A DNA stretch of 64,000 bases from Halorubrum sp. CBA1229 (GCF_003721435.2 NZ_CP054585.1:1922001-1986000); one strand, 5' to 3'. Positions 1-8,259 are shown, counted from the first letter of the stretch. Notes: a model not told the origin generated them from the letters alone. Program-made: numbers and translations.

Positions 1-311
1 CGATGGGGTACGCCCTCCGCGACTGCGACCGCGTCCTCCTCGGGATCACCTGTATCACCGGCGGCACCTACTACAACCGGATCGGTACCTTCCCGCTGGT
101 CGTCACCGCGCGCGACCTCGGGGTCCCGGTGACCGCGGTCGGCTCGGGCGCGAAGACGATCGAGGAGTTCCGCTTCGAGAACGAGTTCCGCGACGCCGTC
201 GAGGTGATGCGCGAGCCCGTCGAGGACGTCGAGATCGAGAACCCGAGCTACGACGCGACCCCGATCGGGATGATCGACACCGTGATCACCGACGACGGCG
301 TCGTCGAGTAG
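1..311 (+). CDS. eIF-2B alpha/beta/delta family protein, C-terminal part
   Basis: The reading frame is open from the window edge, so only the last 103 codons or so are present and the start lies outside. The visible part has the signature of the eIF-2B alpha/beta/delta and ribose-1,5-bisphosphate isomerase fold: the segment NRIGTFPLVVTARDLGVPV and the closing motif NPSYDATP followed by IDTVITDDG. In haloarchaea such proteins are either the AMP-pathway ribose-1,5-bisphosphate isomerase or an uncharacterised homologue, sometimes fused to a NUDIX domain. The missing N-terminus prevents a choice. A 22-base tandem duplication lies 78 bases past the stop. Confidence 0.75.
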   Translation, partial: MGYALRDCDRVLLGITCITGGTYYNRIGTFPLVVTARDLGVPVTAVGSGAKTIEEFRFENEFRDAVEVMREPVEDVEIENPSYDATPIGMIDTVITDDGVVE

Positions 312-388
312 CCGCCCGGCCCCGTCGGCCGCCTCGCGGAGGCGTCGTCGCGAACCCCCTGACCACCGGACGGAGTCGCCAGCACCCT

Positions 389-432
389 CCGCCGAACTCG
401 ACCGCAACCCCCGCCGAACTCGGCCGCGCGGT
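389..432. repeat. 22-base tandem duplication downstream of eIF-2B-like gene
   Basis: Two head-to-tail units start with CCGCCGAACTCG at 389 and 411 and diverge at their 3' ends. The repeat sits in the 170-base gap after the eIF-2B-like gene. It is one of about ten such 3'-flank duplications in this window. Nothing else was seen in the gap. Confidence 0.7.
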
Positions 433-517
433 CGATCGCCTTCTCCTGCGGGATATCTTTCTTTACGCCGAAAAACGGACGTAAGTGCTTTGTGTATGTA
501 CCGTGTTAACGGATGTA

Positions 518-1477
518 ATGAGTATGTATTCGAGCTCCGCCAACGCCTTCCGGATCCCCGGCACGGATCCGGTGGCGATGGAGGAGTGCACGGCCCTATC
601 GTGTGAGGTCGGAACGGCGGCGACCGAACCGACCGTCGTCGTCGCGGCGGTCGTTGTCGGCCTCGCGGCGTTCCTCGCGTTCGCACACGTCCGGGACGCG
701 GTCGACGCCGGGCGGGGCGAGCGGCGGCGCGTCCTCGCCGAGCGCGACGCGTTCGAGGAGTTCGCCGACCGCGTCGACGCGCTCGATCCGGCGCCGACCG
801 GGTCGACGGCGGGGGGATTCGACGGGTCGATGGTCGCGATCCGCGCGGTCGACAGCGTCGGGAGCGACGGCGACGTCAGGCTCAGGCGCGTGTTGGCGGC
901 GTACCGCGACACCGTGATGTCGGTCCCCCACTACCGGGAGGAGTACGACGAGACGATCCCGGAGAGCCTCGCCGCCGAGCTCGGACCCGACACGGCGGCC
1001 GCGCTGGCGTCGAACGGCACCCTTTCCGCCGCGGCGCAGTCGGCGCTCGTCGGCCGGAGCCGACAGGCGGCCGAGGCGCGCTCGTCGCTCGCCGACGCGA
1101 TCGGCGAGGAGATCGACGCGCTGCGGGCGTTCGAAAGCGACCTCTCGGGCGTCGACCGGCGGCGGCGACGGCTCCTCGAACACCTCGACGGCGTCTCCGG
1201 GAGCGGGGCCGACGCGGCGATCGACGTCTGGGAGCGACTCGAGGACCTCGAACGCGAATGCGACGAGATCGCGGCGGAGCGGCAGGAGTCGCTCGCCGAC
1301 CCGCCGATGACGCCGGGTCCCGCGGTGGACGTCGAGGGGGACCGCGCCTTCTACGACTACCTGTACGCCCCGACGGACGGCCCCCGGCACCCCGTGTTGG
1401 CGCAGGTGTCGGAGCTCGCGGAGCGGATACGCGCCGACCGCGACCGCGTCGCGAGCCGTCTGGCCGGCGGCCGGTAG
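518..1477 (+). CDS. DUF7260-like membrane-anchored coiled-coil protein
   Basis: About 319 residues if the ATG at 518 is used; a GTG at 485 and an ATG at 524 are alternatives in the same frame. A single hydrophobic helix (TVVVAAVVVGLAAFLAFA, about residues 37-55) is followed by a long Arg/Glu/Asp/Ala-rich part that is probably helical. The segment AAYRDTVMSVPHYREEY followed by a LAAELGP block is what I recall from haloarchaeal DUF7260 proteins. The function of that family is unknown. The topology suggests a membrane-tethered cytoplasmic coiled coil. It is monocistronic and converges on the next gene. Confidence 0.65.
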   Translation: MSMYSSSANAFRIPGTDPVAMEECTALSCEVGTAATEPTVVVAAVVVGLAAFLAFAHVRDAVDAGRGERRRVLAERDAFEEFADRVDALDPAPTGSTAGGFDGSMVAIRAVDSVGSDGDVRLRRVLAAYRDTVMSVPHYREEYDETIPESLAAELGPDTAAALASNGTLSAAAQSALVGRSRQAAEARSSLADAIGEEIDALRAFESDLSGVDRRRRRLLEHLDGVSGSGADAAIDVWERLEDLERECDEIAAERQESLADPPMTPGPAVDVEGDRAFYDYLYAPTDGPRHPVLAQVSELAERIRADRDRVASRLAGGR

Positions 1478-1487
1478 TCACGGGAGG

Positions 1488-1495
1488 TTTATAAG
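1488..1495 (+). promoter_or_regulatory. TATA-like element TTTATAAG
   Basis: The element lies in the gap between two converging genes and does not precede any recognised gene. The ATG at 1516 is about 24 bases downstream, the usual spacing for a leaderless haloarchaeal transcript. Confidence 0.45.
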
Positions 1496-1515
1496 TGCAG
1501 GCGGCCACGCTCGTG

Positions 1516-1569
1516 ATGGTGGCCATGACGACGTGTTACCCCCACTGAGCCCCTTGTGACGAGGGTTTT
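1516..1569 (+). ncRNA. Possible tiny transcription unit: 10-codon ORF plus terminator-like hairpin
   Basis: The ATG at 1516 opens the peptide MVAMTTCYPH and stops at 1546-1548. Right after it, CCCTTG (1551-1556) and CGAGGG (1560-1565) can pair across a 3-base loop, with TTTT following at 1566-1569. Promoter, mini-ORF and hairpin-T run together look like a roughly 55-base transcript. Expression and function are unknown. Apart from an 18-base tandem duplication, the rest of the gap 1478-1813 shows nothing. Confidence 0.3.
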
Positions 1570-1623
1570 CCACCGAGCCACCACTTCCGCCCGCCGAGCC
1601 GCGGCTCCGTCTCGCGACCGGTC

Positions 1624-1659
1624 GGGCCGGTCGTCTCGGCCGGGCCGGTCGTCTCGGCC
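1624..1659. repeat. 18-base tandem duplication between converging genes
   Basis: Two identical 18-base units (GGGCCGGTCGTCTCGGCC) lie head to tail between the 3' ends of the DUF7260-like gene and the aldo/keto reductase gene. Confidence 0.85.
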
Positions 1660-1813
1660 GGGATCGGAACCGCGGTGAAAGTGTTCATACGGGACCGGTT
1701 CCCTCCGCAGTCGTGCGGTCTCGACGCGAAAAAGGCGGGTTCCGACGCGGGGACGGTCCCCTCTGGAGGACAACCGAAAGCGGTCGGTTCGAGACGACCG
1801 GGATCGGGGCGGC

Positions 1814-2884
1814 TCAGTACGACGCGGCGCGCTTGTCGAGGCCGGCGGCCTCGATGTCCTCGCCGTCGACGGAGGTCCGGAGGACGTCCATCCCGTCGTC
1901 GCGGTCGATGTCGAAGTTCCGCGCGTACAGCTCGTCGACGCGCTCGTACTCGGTCTCGGAGAGCGGCGGCACGCCCGCCGCGCTCCACTCCGCGATGTCG
2001 TCGGCGTCGCGGAAGGTGGGGGTCACCGAGGCGACCTCGTCGTGCGCGAGCAGCCAGCGGATCGCCGCCTGCGCCATCGTCCGGGTCCCCTCGGCGTGAT
2101 CGGGCTCCTCGAGGAAGCGGATCGCCTCCACCTTCTCCCAGCCGGTCTCGTACCACTCCGTCGGGCGGTGCGAGCGGTGGTCGCCGTCCTCGAGCACCGT
2201 GTCGGGCGTCACCTGCTCGTTGAGCAGGCCGGAGGAGTGCGGGACGCGGGCGATGACCGAGGTGTCCGAGCCGGTCTCGCGGATCGTGTCGACGAAATGG
2301 CGGCCGGGCTCCTGCTCGAAGCAGTTGAAGACGGTCTGGACCGCGTCGAACTCCTCGTACTCGACGGCGGCGTCGCCCTCGGCGAGCCAGCCGATCGAGG
2401 GGCCGAGCGCCCAGCCGAGCGCGCGGACGCGGCCGTCCGCCTTCCACTCGGCGAGGAGGTCGCGCACCTCGGGGGTGACCTCGTCGACGTTCGCGTTGTG
2501 GAGCTGGAGCAGGTCGACGTGGTCGGTGTCGAGCCGGTCGAGCGAGCGCTCGAACGCGGTCTCGAGGTACTCGCGGTCGAGCTCCTTCGGGAGCTCGCCG
2601 TGGCCCGCCTGCGGATTATTATAAAAGTCGTACCCGATCTTCGTCGCGAGCGTCACCTCGTCGCGGCGGCCGTCGATCGCGCGGCCGATGATCTCCTCGC
2701 TGTCGCCGTGGCCGTACACGTCGCCGGTGTCGACGTAGGTGACGCCGGCGTCGAGCGCCGTCTCGACCATCTCGACCGCCTGTTCGTCCGAGCGGTCGCC
2801 CCACCAGTCGGTGCCGACGACCCACGCGCCGAAGCCGATCTCAGAGACCTCGACGCCGGAGTTCCCGAGTTCGCGGTGCTGCAT
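1814..2884 (-). CDS. Aldo/keto reductase
   Basis: 356 residues starting MQHRELGNSG, the normal N-terminus of the family; the frame is open further upstream but lacks family sequence. It is an NAD(P)H-dependent oxidoreductase with a TIM-barrel fold. The catalytic tetrad is visible: Asp and Tyr in VDTGDVYGHG, Lys in LATKIGYDF and His in LLQLHNANV. The cofactor end has VTPTFRDADDIAEW. The substrate cannot be read from sequence. It is single-gene and transcribed away from the small membrane protein at 3033. Two further aldo/keto reductases lie at 17005 and 40078. Confidence 0.9.
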   Translation of the reverse strand: MQHRELGNSGVEVSEIGFGAWVVGTDWWGDRSDEQAVEMVETALDAGVTYVDTGDVYGHGDSEEIIGRAIDGRRDEVTLATKIGYDFYNNPQAGHGELPKELDREYLETAFERSLDRLDTDHVDLLQLHNANVDEVTPEVRDLLAEWKADGRVRALGWALGPSIGWLAEGDAAVEYEEFDAVQTVFNCFEQEPGRHFVDTIRETGSDTSVIARVPHSSGLLNEQVTPDTVLEDGDHRSHRPTEWYETGWEKVEAIRFLEEPDHAEGTRTMAQAAIRWLLAHDEVASVTPTFRDADDIAEWSAAGVPPLSETEYERVDELYARNFDIDRDDGMDVLRTSVDGEDIEAAGLDKRAASY

Positions 2885-3032
2885 ACCCTCCGGTTGGCGG
2901 TCGGGACACTTATCGGGCGCGGTCGGTCTCGGGCCGGGGGAACGACCGAACCCCGCCCGCCGGTCCGATCGCGACCCCGCGATCCCCTCGCACACCGTTG
3001 GAACTTACTCGCTCGCGGCCAGTCGGTCGCCT

Positions 3033-3209
3033 ATGGATCACGCCCTCCGCCGTCGACTCGACGCCGTCGTCGCCCTGCTCGCGGTTATCGCGGTCGTCGC
3101 GGTCGCCGCACTGCTGCTCTCGTTCGGCGCCGCCGGGATCGTCGCGATGGTCACGGTCGCCTTCGTTGGCTTCCTCGTCGGGTTGTTTGTCAACGCGGAG
3201 TTCTACTGA
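3033..3209 (+). CDS. Small two-helix membrane protein, unknown function
   Basis: 58 residues starting MDHALRRRLDAVV. Two hydrophobic helices (about residues 11-30 and 34-53) are separated by FGAAG, and the protein ends FVNAEFY. The positive N-terminus (RRR) before helix 1 predicts a cytoplasmic N-terminus. It lies divergent to the aldo/keto reductase at 2884 and 63 bases before the acyltransferase. I recognise only the general type, small haloarchaeal membrane proteins without assigned roles. Confidence 0.65.
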   Translation: MDHALRRRLDAVVALLAVIAVVAVAALLLSFGAAGIVAMVTVAFVGFLVGLFVNAEFY

Positions 3210-3272
3210 CCGGGGGAACACCGCGGGCCGCACAACCGAATCCCTTTGAAGGCCGGCGACGAAGGGGACCCG

Positions 3273-4175
3273 ATGACAAAGCGACACGTGTCCCTGCCCG
3301 ACGGCGCGGAGGCCGGGGTCCGAGGGTTTATCGACGAGGTGGACGAGCGCCTCTCCTCGGACGAGGACACCTGTAACGTGGTTCGGGACGTGCTGATCGA
3401 CCTCCACGGGGACCGCGAGCGGTGGGAGGCGTGGCAGGACGGGGAGTCGGTGTCGCGGGCCGAGCGCGTCCGCCTCCAGGGATACGACCCGTGTAACGCG
3501 ACGCTGGAATCGGAGTACTACGCCGAGAAGGACGAAGAGCGGTTCCAGCGGTCGAAACACCTCCAGTGGCTCTGGCGCCAGTTCGACGCCACGCCGATGG
3601 CCGACAACGTCGAGTTCGCCCTCCGGTTCCGGCAGATGCTCGGGAACCACCTGTTCGCCGAGTGCGGGGACGACTGCCGCTTCTTCAAAGGGATCTCCGT
3701 CACCTACGGCCACAACATCGAGGTCGGCGACAACGTCGTGATACACGACGACGTCCACCTCGACGACCGCGGGAAGCTGACGATCGGCGACCGCGCGTCC
3801 ATCTCCGACGGCGTCCACCTCTACAGCCACGACCACGACCTCGTCGACCAGACTGAGGTCCGCAACTTCCACACGGTCGTCGAGGACGACGCCCGCGTCA
3901 CCTACGACGCGATGGTGCGCGCCGGTTGCCGGGTCGGCGAGAACAGCGTCGTCGGCGCCCGCTCGGTCGTGCAGGGCGACGTCCCGGCCCACCACGTGGT
4001 GGTCGGCTCCCCCGCCCGGAGCGTCCGCGTGAAGCCGGGGTGGGAGGAGGTCGCCGACGAGCTGGAGGACGGCCGGCTCCCGGACCGGCAGGACGAGCGC
4101 GAGATCGAGTACGAGCTCCCGGACGACCTCGACCAGTTCGACGAGTTCCAGCGCGACCTCACGCCGCCGAAATAA
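3273..4175 (+). CDS. Hexapeptide-repeat acyltransferase (maltose/galactoside acetyltransferase-like)
   Basis: 300 residues from the ATG at 3273 (MTKRHVSLPDG). The first 130 residues are a helical region with HLQWLWRQFDATPM. Residues about 130-260 form left-handed beta-helix hexapeptide repeats: ISVTYGHNIEVGDNVVIHDDVHLDD, then VHLYSHDHDL with the His residues expected in the acetyl-CoA site. It should transfer an acetyl or other acyl group to a sugar or small alcohol. The acidic tail past residue 265 is family-atypical and probably a halophilic extension. The gene is followed directly by repeat R1. Confidence 0.85.
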   Translation: MTKRHVSLPDGAEAGVRGFIDEVDERLSSDEDTCNVVRDVLIDLHGDRERWEAWQDGESVSRAERVRLQGYDPCNATLESEYYAEKDEERFQRSKHLQWLWRQFDATPMADNVEFALRFRQMLGNHLFAECGDDCRFFKGISVTYGHNIEVGDNVVIHDDVHLDDRGKLTIGDRASISDGVHLYSHDHDLVDQTEVRNFHTVVEDDARVTYDAMVRAGCRVGENSVVGARSVVQGDVPAHHVVVGSPARSVRVKPGWEEVADELEDGRLPDRQDEREIEYELPDDLDQFDEFQRDLTPPK

Positions 4176-4244
4176 GACGTGTCGTGCGCGGACGTCGGAG
4201 ATGCGTTGCCAGTGACTTTCAGCTCTACCGCTCTGATCGATCGC

Positions 4245-4638
4245 TTATAAATAGTTGACTGGAGGTCGTCAGAGAACACCTCCAAAGCCCCAGCCGCTCG
4301 GTTGTAAGCGACTGACCGCGAATCGACGGGGGACACACCTCCAAAGCCCCAGCCGCGAGGCGGCCGCACGCTCGCTGTGCTCCTCAGTCGCTCACTTCGT
4401 TCGCTCCCTGCGGTGCTTACGTCGCCTGCGGCCGCCTCGCGGCTGCCCCTTTGAGTCCCGCCCGACCGCACCGCAACCGCACCTCACACCTCCCCAGCCT
4501 CGCGGTTCGTTCGGGGCTCCCTGCGGTCGCCCCTCACTCACCGCTTCCCTCGCACGTGCCGTTCGCGGCCTGTCGGCCGCTCACGGGCGCGCGCCACCGC
4601 GACAGTAACGCGTCGCCGCGATCTGTATTTATAAATAA
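4245..4638 (+). repeat. Dispersed structured intergenic element, copy R1
   Basis: This fills most of the 570-base gap between the acyltransferase and DJ-1 genes. Reading 5' to 3': TTATAAATA at 4245; box CCTCCAAAGCCCCAGCCG twice (about 4279 and 4339); stem H1 with perfect 18-base arms at 4350-4367 and 4428-4445; the conserved string GGCTGCCCCTTTGAGTCCC from 4441; CCGCAACCGCACCTCA and CTCCCCAGCC; a weak variable hairpin; a GCGGCC/GGCCGC hairpin near 4566; and ATTTATAAAT at 4627-4636. The same order occurs in three other intergenic places (22466, 44791, 51427). It has no conserved reading frame. It could be a structured RNA family or a non-autonomous mobile element. Confidence 0.85.
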
Positions 4639-4745
4639 CAGCCGGCACTCCGTCGTCCTCCTCCCCCGAGCTGATCTGTAGTGTGCTACCGCTCACCAGT
4701 ATCATTATTTGACAGTAGCGCGTATCTCGATGTGGTGTTGTACAC

Positions 4746-5339
4746 ATGACAGGAAAACAGATATTGATGATCGTCGGCGACTTCGGGGAGGACTACGAGA
4801 TCATGGTGCCCTTCCAGGCCCTACAGGCGGTCGGCCACGAGGTCCACGCCGTCTGCCCGGAGCGGGAGGAGGGCGACAGCGTCAAGACCGCGATACACGA
4901 CTTCCGCGGCGACCAGACCTACCTCGAGACCCGCGGCCACGACTTCGCGCTCACGCACGGGTTCGACGCGGTCGACCCGGCCGACTACGACGCGCTGGTC
5001 GTCCCCGGCGGGCGCGCGCCCGAGTACCTCCGCGGGTACGACGAGGTGCTCGACGCGGTGCGCCACTTCTTCGAGGCCGACAAGCCCGTCGCGTCGATCT
5101 GCCACGGCCCGCAGATCCTCGCGGCCGCGGGCGTGCTCGACGGCTACGAGATGACCGCCTACCCCGCGGTCAGGCCCGAGGTCGAGGCCGCCGGCTGCTC
5201 GTGGGTCGACGGCGTGACGACCGACGGGAACCTCGTCACCGGGCAGGCGTGGCCCGACCACCCCGAGTGGATCGCGCAGTTCCTCGACCTGCTCGGCACC
5301 GAAATCGACCACGACGCGCCCGCCGCGACGGCGGACTGA
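4746..5339 (+). CDS. DJ-1/PfpI family protein
   Basis: 197 residues. The nucleophile elbow ASICHGPQILAAAG carries the family Cys followed by His, and the conserved Glu/Asp-bearing N-terminal segment is GDFGEDYE. The family includes PfpI-type cysteine peptidases, deglycases and glyoxalase III-like enzymes that act on damaged or glycated molecules in the cytoplasm. The block GRAPEYLRGYDEVLDAVRHF is typical of the PfpI branch. A TATA-like ATTATTTG lies about 35 bases upstream. The next gene follows after 22 bases, so the two may be co-transcribed. Confidence 0.9.
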   Translation: MTGKQILMIVGDFGEDYEIMVPFQALQAVGHEVHAVCPEREEGDSVKTAIHDFRGDQTYLETRGHDFALTHGFDAVDPADYDALVVPGGRAPEYLRGYDEVLDAVRHFFEADKPVASICHGPQILAAAGVLDGYEMTAYPAVRPEVEAAGCSWVDGVTTDGNLVTGQAWPDHPEWIAQFLDLLGTEIDHDAPAATAD

Positions 5340-5361
5340 CTCCCTCGGAGCCCTATTTTTA

Positions 5362-6192
5362 ATGGCCGACCCCCGAGCCGTCGCCGTCAACGTCGCCGCC
5401 AACACGAACCAGCCCGGCTTCCGCGGGCCCGTCTACCCGGACGGCTCGTTCGCGTACGTGCCGATCCCCGAGTCGGCGGCGACGCTCCCGCGGGGGCGAT
5501 TCCCGGTCGACGAGCCGCTCCCGACCTACGGCGACCTCGACCTCCCATTCGCGGTGCCGGCCGACCTACGCGAGACGCCGGTCCACATGGACCCGGAGTT
5601 CCCCGGCGTCCACGGTCGCGACCGCACGAGCTACGGCGACCCCCACGGCGTGAAGGCCGGCCGGATCGCCGACCTCGGCCCGGGCGACTGGCTGCTCTTC
5701 TACGCGACGCTGTCGCTGCGCCCGCACGGCTGGGGCGGGCCGAGCGGGACGGCGGCAGGCGGGGCCACCGACGAACTCCGACCGGACGACGACCTCGCGC
5801 CCGATTGGGGCGCGTACCTCTTCGCGGGGCTCCGCGTCGAGCGCGTGCTCGCGGTCGGCGACGGCGGGAGCGGAGGCGGCGGGTCCGGTGACGGCGGCGG
5901 CACCGGCGACGGTTCGACCGTCGACCGCGACGCGGCGGCCGCCCTCGCTCCGACCAACGCCCACCTGAAGCGCGATCCCTTCGACGCGCGGGTCGTCGTC
6001 GCCGGCGACCCGACGGCCTCCGGGCTCTTCGAGCGCGTCGTCCCCCTGAGCACCTCGGAGACCGGCGCGGAGGCGAACCGCCTCGTCACGGCGCTCTCCA
6101 GCGACTCGGGGAAGGGGCCGTGGTGGCGGCGACCGTTGGCGTTCGACGCCGACGCGGCGGCGACCCTCCTCGAACGCATCGAGCGGGCTTGA
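5362..6192 (+). CDS. Nmad3-like protein (nucleotide-modification-associated domain 3)
   Basis: 276 residues. The N-terminal pattern NQPGFRGPVYPDGSFAYVPIPES, the DPEFPG...SYGDP motif and the segment LGPGDWLLFYATL match what I recall of Nmad3, a domain predicted from gene context to take part in DNA base modification. Residues about 170-195 are a Gly/Ser/Asp-rich linker. The second half (NAHLKRDPFDARVVVAGDPTASGLFERVVPLS) fits the end of the domain. No other modification genes are adjacent; the only neighbour is the DJ-1/PfpI gene upstream. The biochemical role is not known. Confidence 0.6.
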   Translation: MADPRAVAVNVAANTNQPGFRGPVYPDGSFAYVPIPESAATLPRGRFPVDEPLPTYGDLDLPFAVPADLRETPVHMDPEFPGVHGRDRTSYGDPHGVKAGRIADLGPGDWLLFYATLSLRPHGWGGPSGTAAGGATDELRPDDDLAPDWGAYLFAGLRVERVLAVGDGGSGGGGSGDGGGTGDGSTVDRDAAAALAPTNAHLKRDPFDARVVVAGDPTASGLFERVVPLSTSETGAEANRLVTALSSDSGKGPWWRRPLAFDADAAATLLERIERA

Positions 6193-6401
6193 GACGGCGA
6201 TCCGGCGGTCCGACGGAGAAACGAACAAATGTTGTGGCTATCTCGGATGCGATCTGTTCGCACATGCTTCCGGAACCGGCCGTAAGAACGGATCTCGCGG
6301 CGACTTACGAATGCTTCCCGCCGAATCAGCGGCCGAACGGGTTCGGCCGTCGCAATACTTGCGCGAAAACGGTTGCACCGCTCATGCTTGTCGGTTTCCG
6401 G

Positions 6402-6408
6402 AGTTATA
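6402..6408 (+). promoter_or_regulatory. TATA-like element and ribosome-binding site of the ABC operon
   Basis: TTATACC at 6402 lies about 28 bases before the ATG at 6436. GAGGT at 6425-6429, seven bases before the ATG, is a plausible Shine-Dalgarno site. The rest of the 243-base gap 6193-6435 shows no thiamine-riboswitch motif or other clear structure. Confidence 0.5.
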
Positions 6409-6435
6409 CCTTACAATAAAACCAAGAGGTATTCG

Positions 6436-7389
6436 ATGTCAGATCTGAATGTCTCCCACGAATACTTCACGTGGAGACTCGTGCAGGACGTCGCGGAGGA
6501 GAACGGGTACTTCGAGGACGAGGGCGTCGACGCCGACCTCTCGTACTTCGCGCCGGGAACGCAGGACTTCGAGGGCGAGAACGCCTTCGACGCCGACTGG
6601 TGGGACGACATGGACGAGGACGGCGGCACCCACGGCGTCTGCGAGTGGAACGCGGTCCAGGAGGTCTCCGAGACCGACCGCGACATCGTCGGCTCCTACA
6701 GCGAGTGGGACCGCGTCGTCTTCGTCGACGCCGACGACGACGCCGAGACGATCGACGACCTGCGCGGCCGCTCCGTCGGGATCAACAAGTACGCCACCTC
6801 CTTCTACTCGATGCGCGAGATGCTCGAGAACGAGGGGTTCGAGGACGACGAGATCGTCTTAGAGCACGTCGGCGAGGCCGAGGACCGCTTCGACGCGGTG
6901 AAAGAGGGCGAGGTCGACTCCATCGCAGTGTTGGAGCCGTTCGTCACGCTCGGCCGCTACGACGAGGAGCTGAAAGAGGTGTTCGACGGCCCGTGCCGCG
7001 CCGCCATCACCACGCGCGAGCAGCCCGAGCCGGAGAAGCTGGAGGGGTTCCTCGCGGCGCTGAACCGCGCGGTCGCCGACATCAACGACGACCTCGCGGG
7101 GTACACCGACCGCTACGTCGAGCTGCTGGAGGACGAGGCCGCCGACAAGCCCGCATTCGACGACGTGAACTTCGAGCGGCTCCGCGAGGAGTTCGAGCTC
7201 CGCGAGTTCCTCCCCGTGCGCGCCCCCGACGAGAAGCGGATCGACGCGACTACGGACTGGATGCGCGACAAGGGGTTCGTCCCGGACGACGCCGACATCG
7301 GGACCGCCGAGGAGCTCGATAACGAGGGCGTGCTCCCGGACGACGAGGCCGAGTCCGAGGAGGACGAGCCCGAGGCGACGGCGGACTGA
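6436..7389 (+). CDS. Cytoplasmic substrate-binding-like protein (NMT1/THI5-like) of ABC operon
   Basis: 317 residues starting MSDLNVSHEYFTW. The fold resembles the periplasmic-binding proteins of nitrate/taurine/sulfonate importers: RGRSVGINKYATSFYSMREML and EGEVDSIAVLEPFVTLGRYDEEL. There is no Tat or Sec signal and no lipobox, so the protein should stay in the cytoplasm. The tail is almost purely acidic (DDEAESEEDEPEA). It is first in a four-gene operon and lies three bases from the ATPase gene. It lacks the CCCFC cluster of yeast THI5, so a pyrimidine synthase role is unlikely. It may be an intracellular sensor or enzyme using the transported compound; this is inference. Confidence 0.75.
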   Translation: MSDLNVSHEYFTWRLVQDVAEENGYFEDEGVDADLSYFAPGTQDFEGENAFDADWWDDMDEDGGTHGVCEWNAVQEVSETDRDIVGSYSEWDRVVFVDADDDAETIDDLRGRSVGINKYATSFYSMREMLENEGFEDDEIVLEHVGEAEDRFDAVKEGEVDSIAVLEPFVTLGRYDEELKEVFDGPCRAAITTREQPEPEKLEGFLAALNRAVADINDDLAGYTDRYVELLEDEAADKPAFDDVNFERLREEFELREFLPVRAPDEKRIDATTDWMRDKGFVPDDADIGTAEELDNEGVLPDDEAESEEDEPEATAD

Positions 7390-7392
7390 TCG

Positions 7393-8259
7393 ATGTCCCT
7401 CGAGTCCCGCCCGGCGACGGCCGACGACGACGGTGAGGAGTCCGACGTCCGGTCCGACACCCGGTCCGACTCCGCGTCCGCGGTCGGCGCCGACGCCGTC
7501 GGCACCGACCGTCACGCCGCCGACGCGGCGCCGATCGTCGCCAGCGACCTCACGAAGCGGTACGACGACACCCTCGTCTTCGACGGGCTCGACCTGTCGG
7601 TCGACCCCGGCGAGGTCTGCTGTCTCCTCGGCCCGTCCGGCTGCGGGAAGACGACCCTGCTCCACCTGCTCGCGGGACTCGAGGAGTCGACCGACGGCCG
7701 CGTCGAGATCGACGGCGAGGCGGTGACGGGCCCGGACTACCGGTGGGGCGTCGTCTTTCAGGACCCCCTGCTGTACCCGTGGCTCTCCGTGCGCGAGAAC
7801 GTCGAGATCGGGCCGCGGCTCCGGGGCGAGGAGCCCGATCCCGACCGCATCGACGACCTGCTCGACCTGGTCGGGCTCGACGGGTTCGCCGACGCCGACA
7901 CCGCGGACCTGTCGGGCGGGATGGCGCAGCGCGCGTCGCTCGCGCGGACGCTGGCGAACGAGCCCGAGGTGCTCCTCCTCGACGAGCCGTTCTCCGCGCT
8001 CGACCAGCTGACGAAGATGGAGCTGCAAGACGAGCTGTTGCGGATCGTCGACGAGCTCGGCGTCACCGCCGTGTTCGTCACGCACGACATCGACGAGGCG
8101 GTGTACCTCGGCGACCGCGTCGCGGTCATGGGACCGGTCCCCGCGGGCATCGAACACGTCGAGTCGATCGGCAGCGAGACGCGTTCGCGGGACGACGAGG
8201 CGTTCCTCGCGGAGCGGGCGGCGGTCTTCGAACGCCTGGAGGCGGTGGGACTCGAATGA
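7393..8259 (+). CDS. ABC transporter ATP-binding protein (NitT/TauT type)
   Basis: 288 residues. The first 48 residues are an acidic, probably disordered extension. Then come Walker A GPSGCGKTT (about 80-88), Q-loop VVFQDPLLYPWLSV, signature LSGGMAQRASLAR, Walker B EVLLLDEPFSALD and the switch His in VFVTHDIDEAV. This is the ATPase subunit that powers uptake by the permease at 9535. Its stop overlaps the ATG of the lipoprotein gene (ATGA), which indicates coupled translation. Confidence 0.93.
   Translation: MSLESRPATADDDGEESDVRSDTRSDSASAVGADAVGTDRHAADAAPIVASDLTKRYDDTLVFDGLDLSVDPGEVCCLLGPSGCGKTTLLHLLAGLEESTDGRVEIDGEAVTGPDYRWGVVFQDPLLYPWLSVRENVEIGPRLRGEEPDPDRIDDLLDLVGLDGFADADTADLSGGMAQRASLARTLANEPEVLLLDEPFSALDQLTKMELQDELLRIVDELGVTAVFVTHDIDEAVYLGDRVAVMGPVPAGIEHVESIGSETRSRDDEAFLAERAAVFERLEAVGLE

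Noticed and set aside
1546-1548. TGA in the mini-ORF as a selenocysteine codon
   Set aside because: Haloarchaea are not known to use selenocysteine, no SECIS-like structure was seen, and the downstream frame is low-complexity.
4255-4681. Open frames inside the repeat copies (also at 22464, 44788, 51446)
   Set aside because: The frames are not conserved between the four copies, contain many Pro/Arg/Ser low-complexity runs and are broken by indels. The conserved unit is the nucleotide sequence.
6193-6435. Thiamine-pyrophosphate riboswitch upstream of the NMT1/THI5-like gene
   Set aside because: The conserved CUGAGA and related motifs are absent and the gap has no matching stem arrangement.
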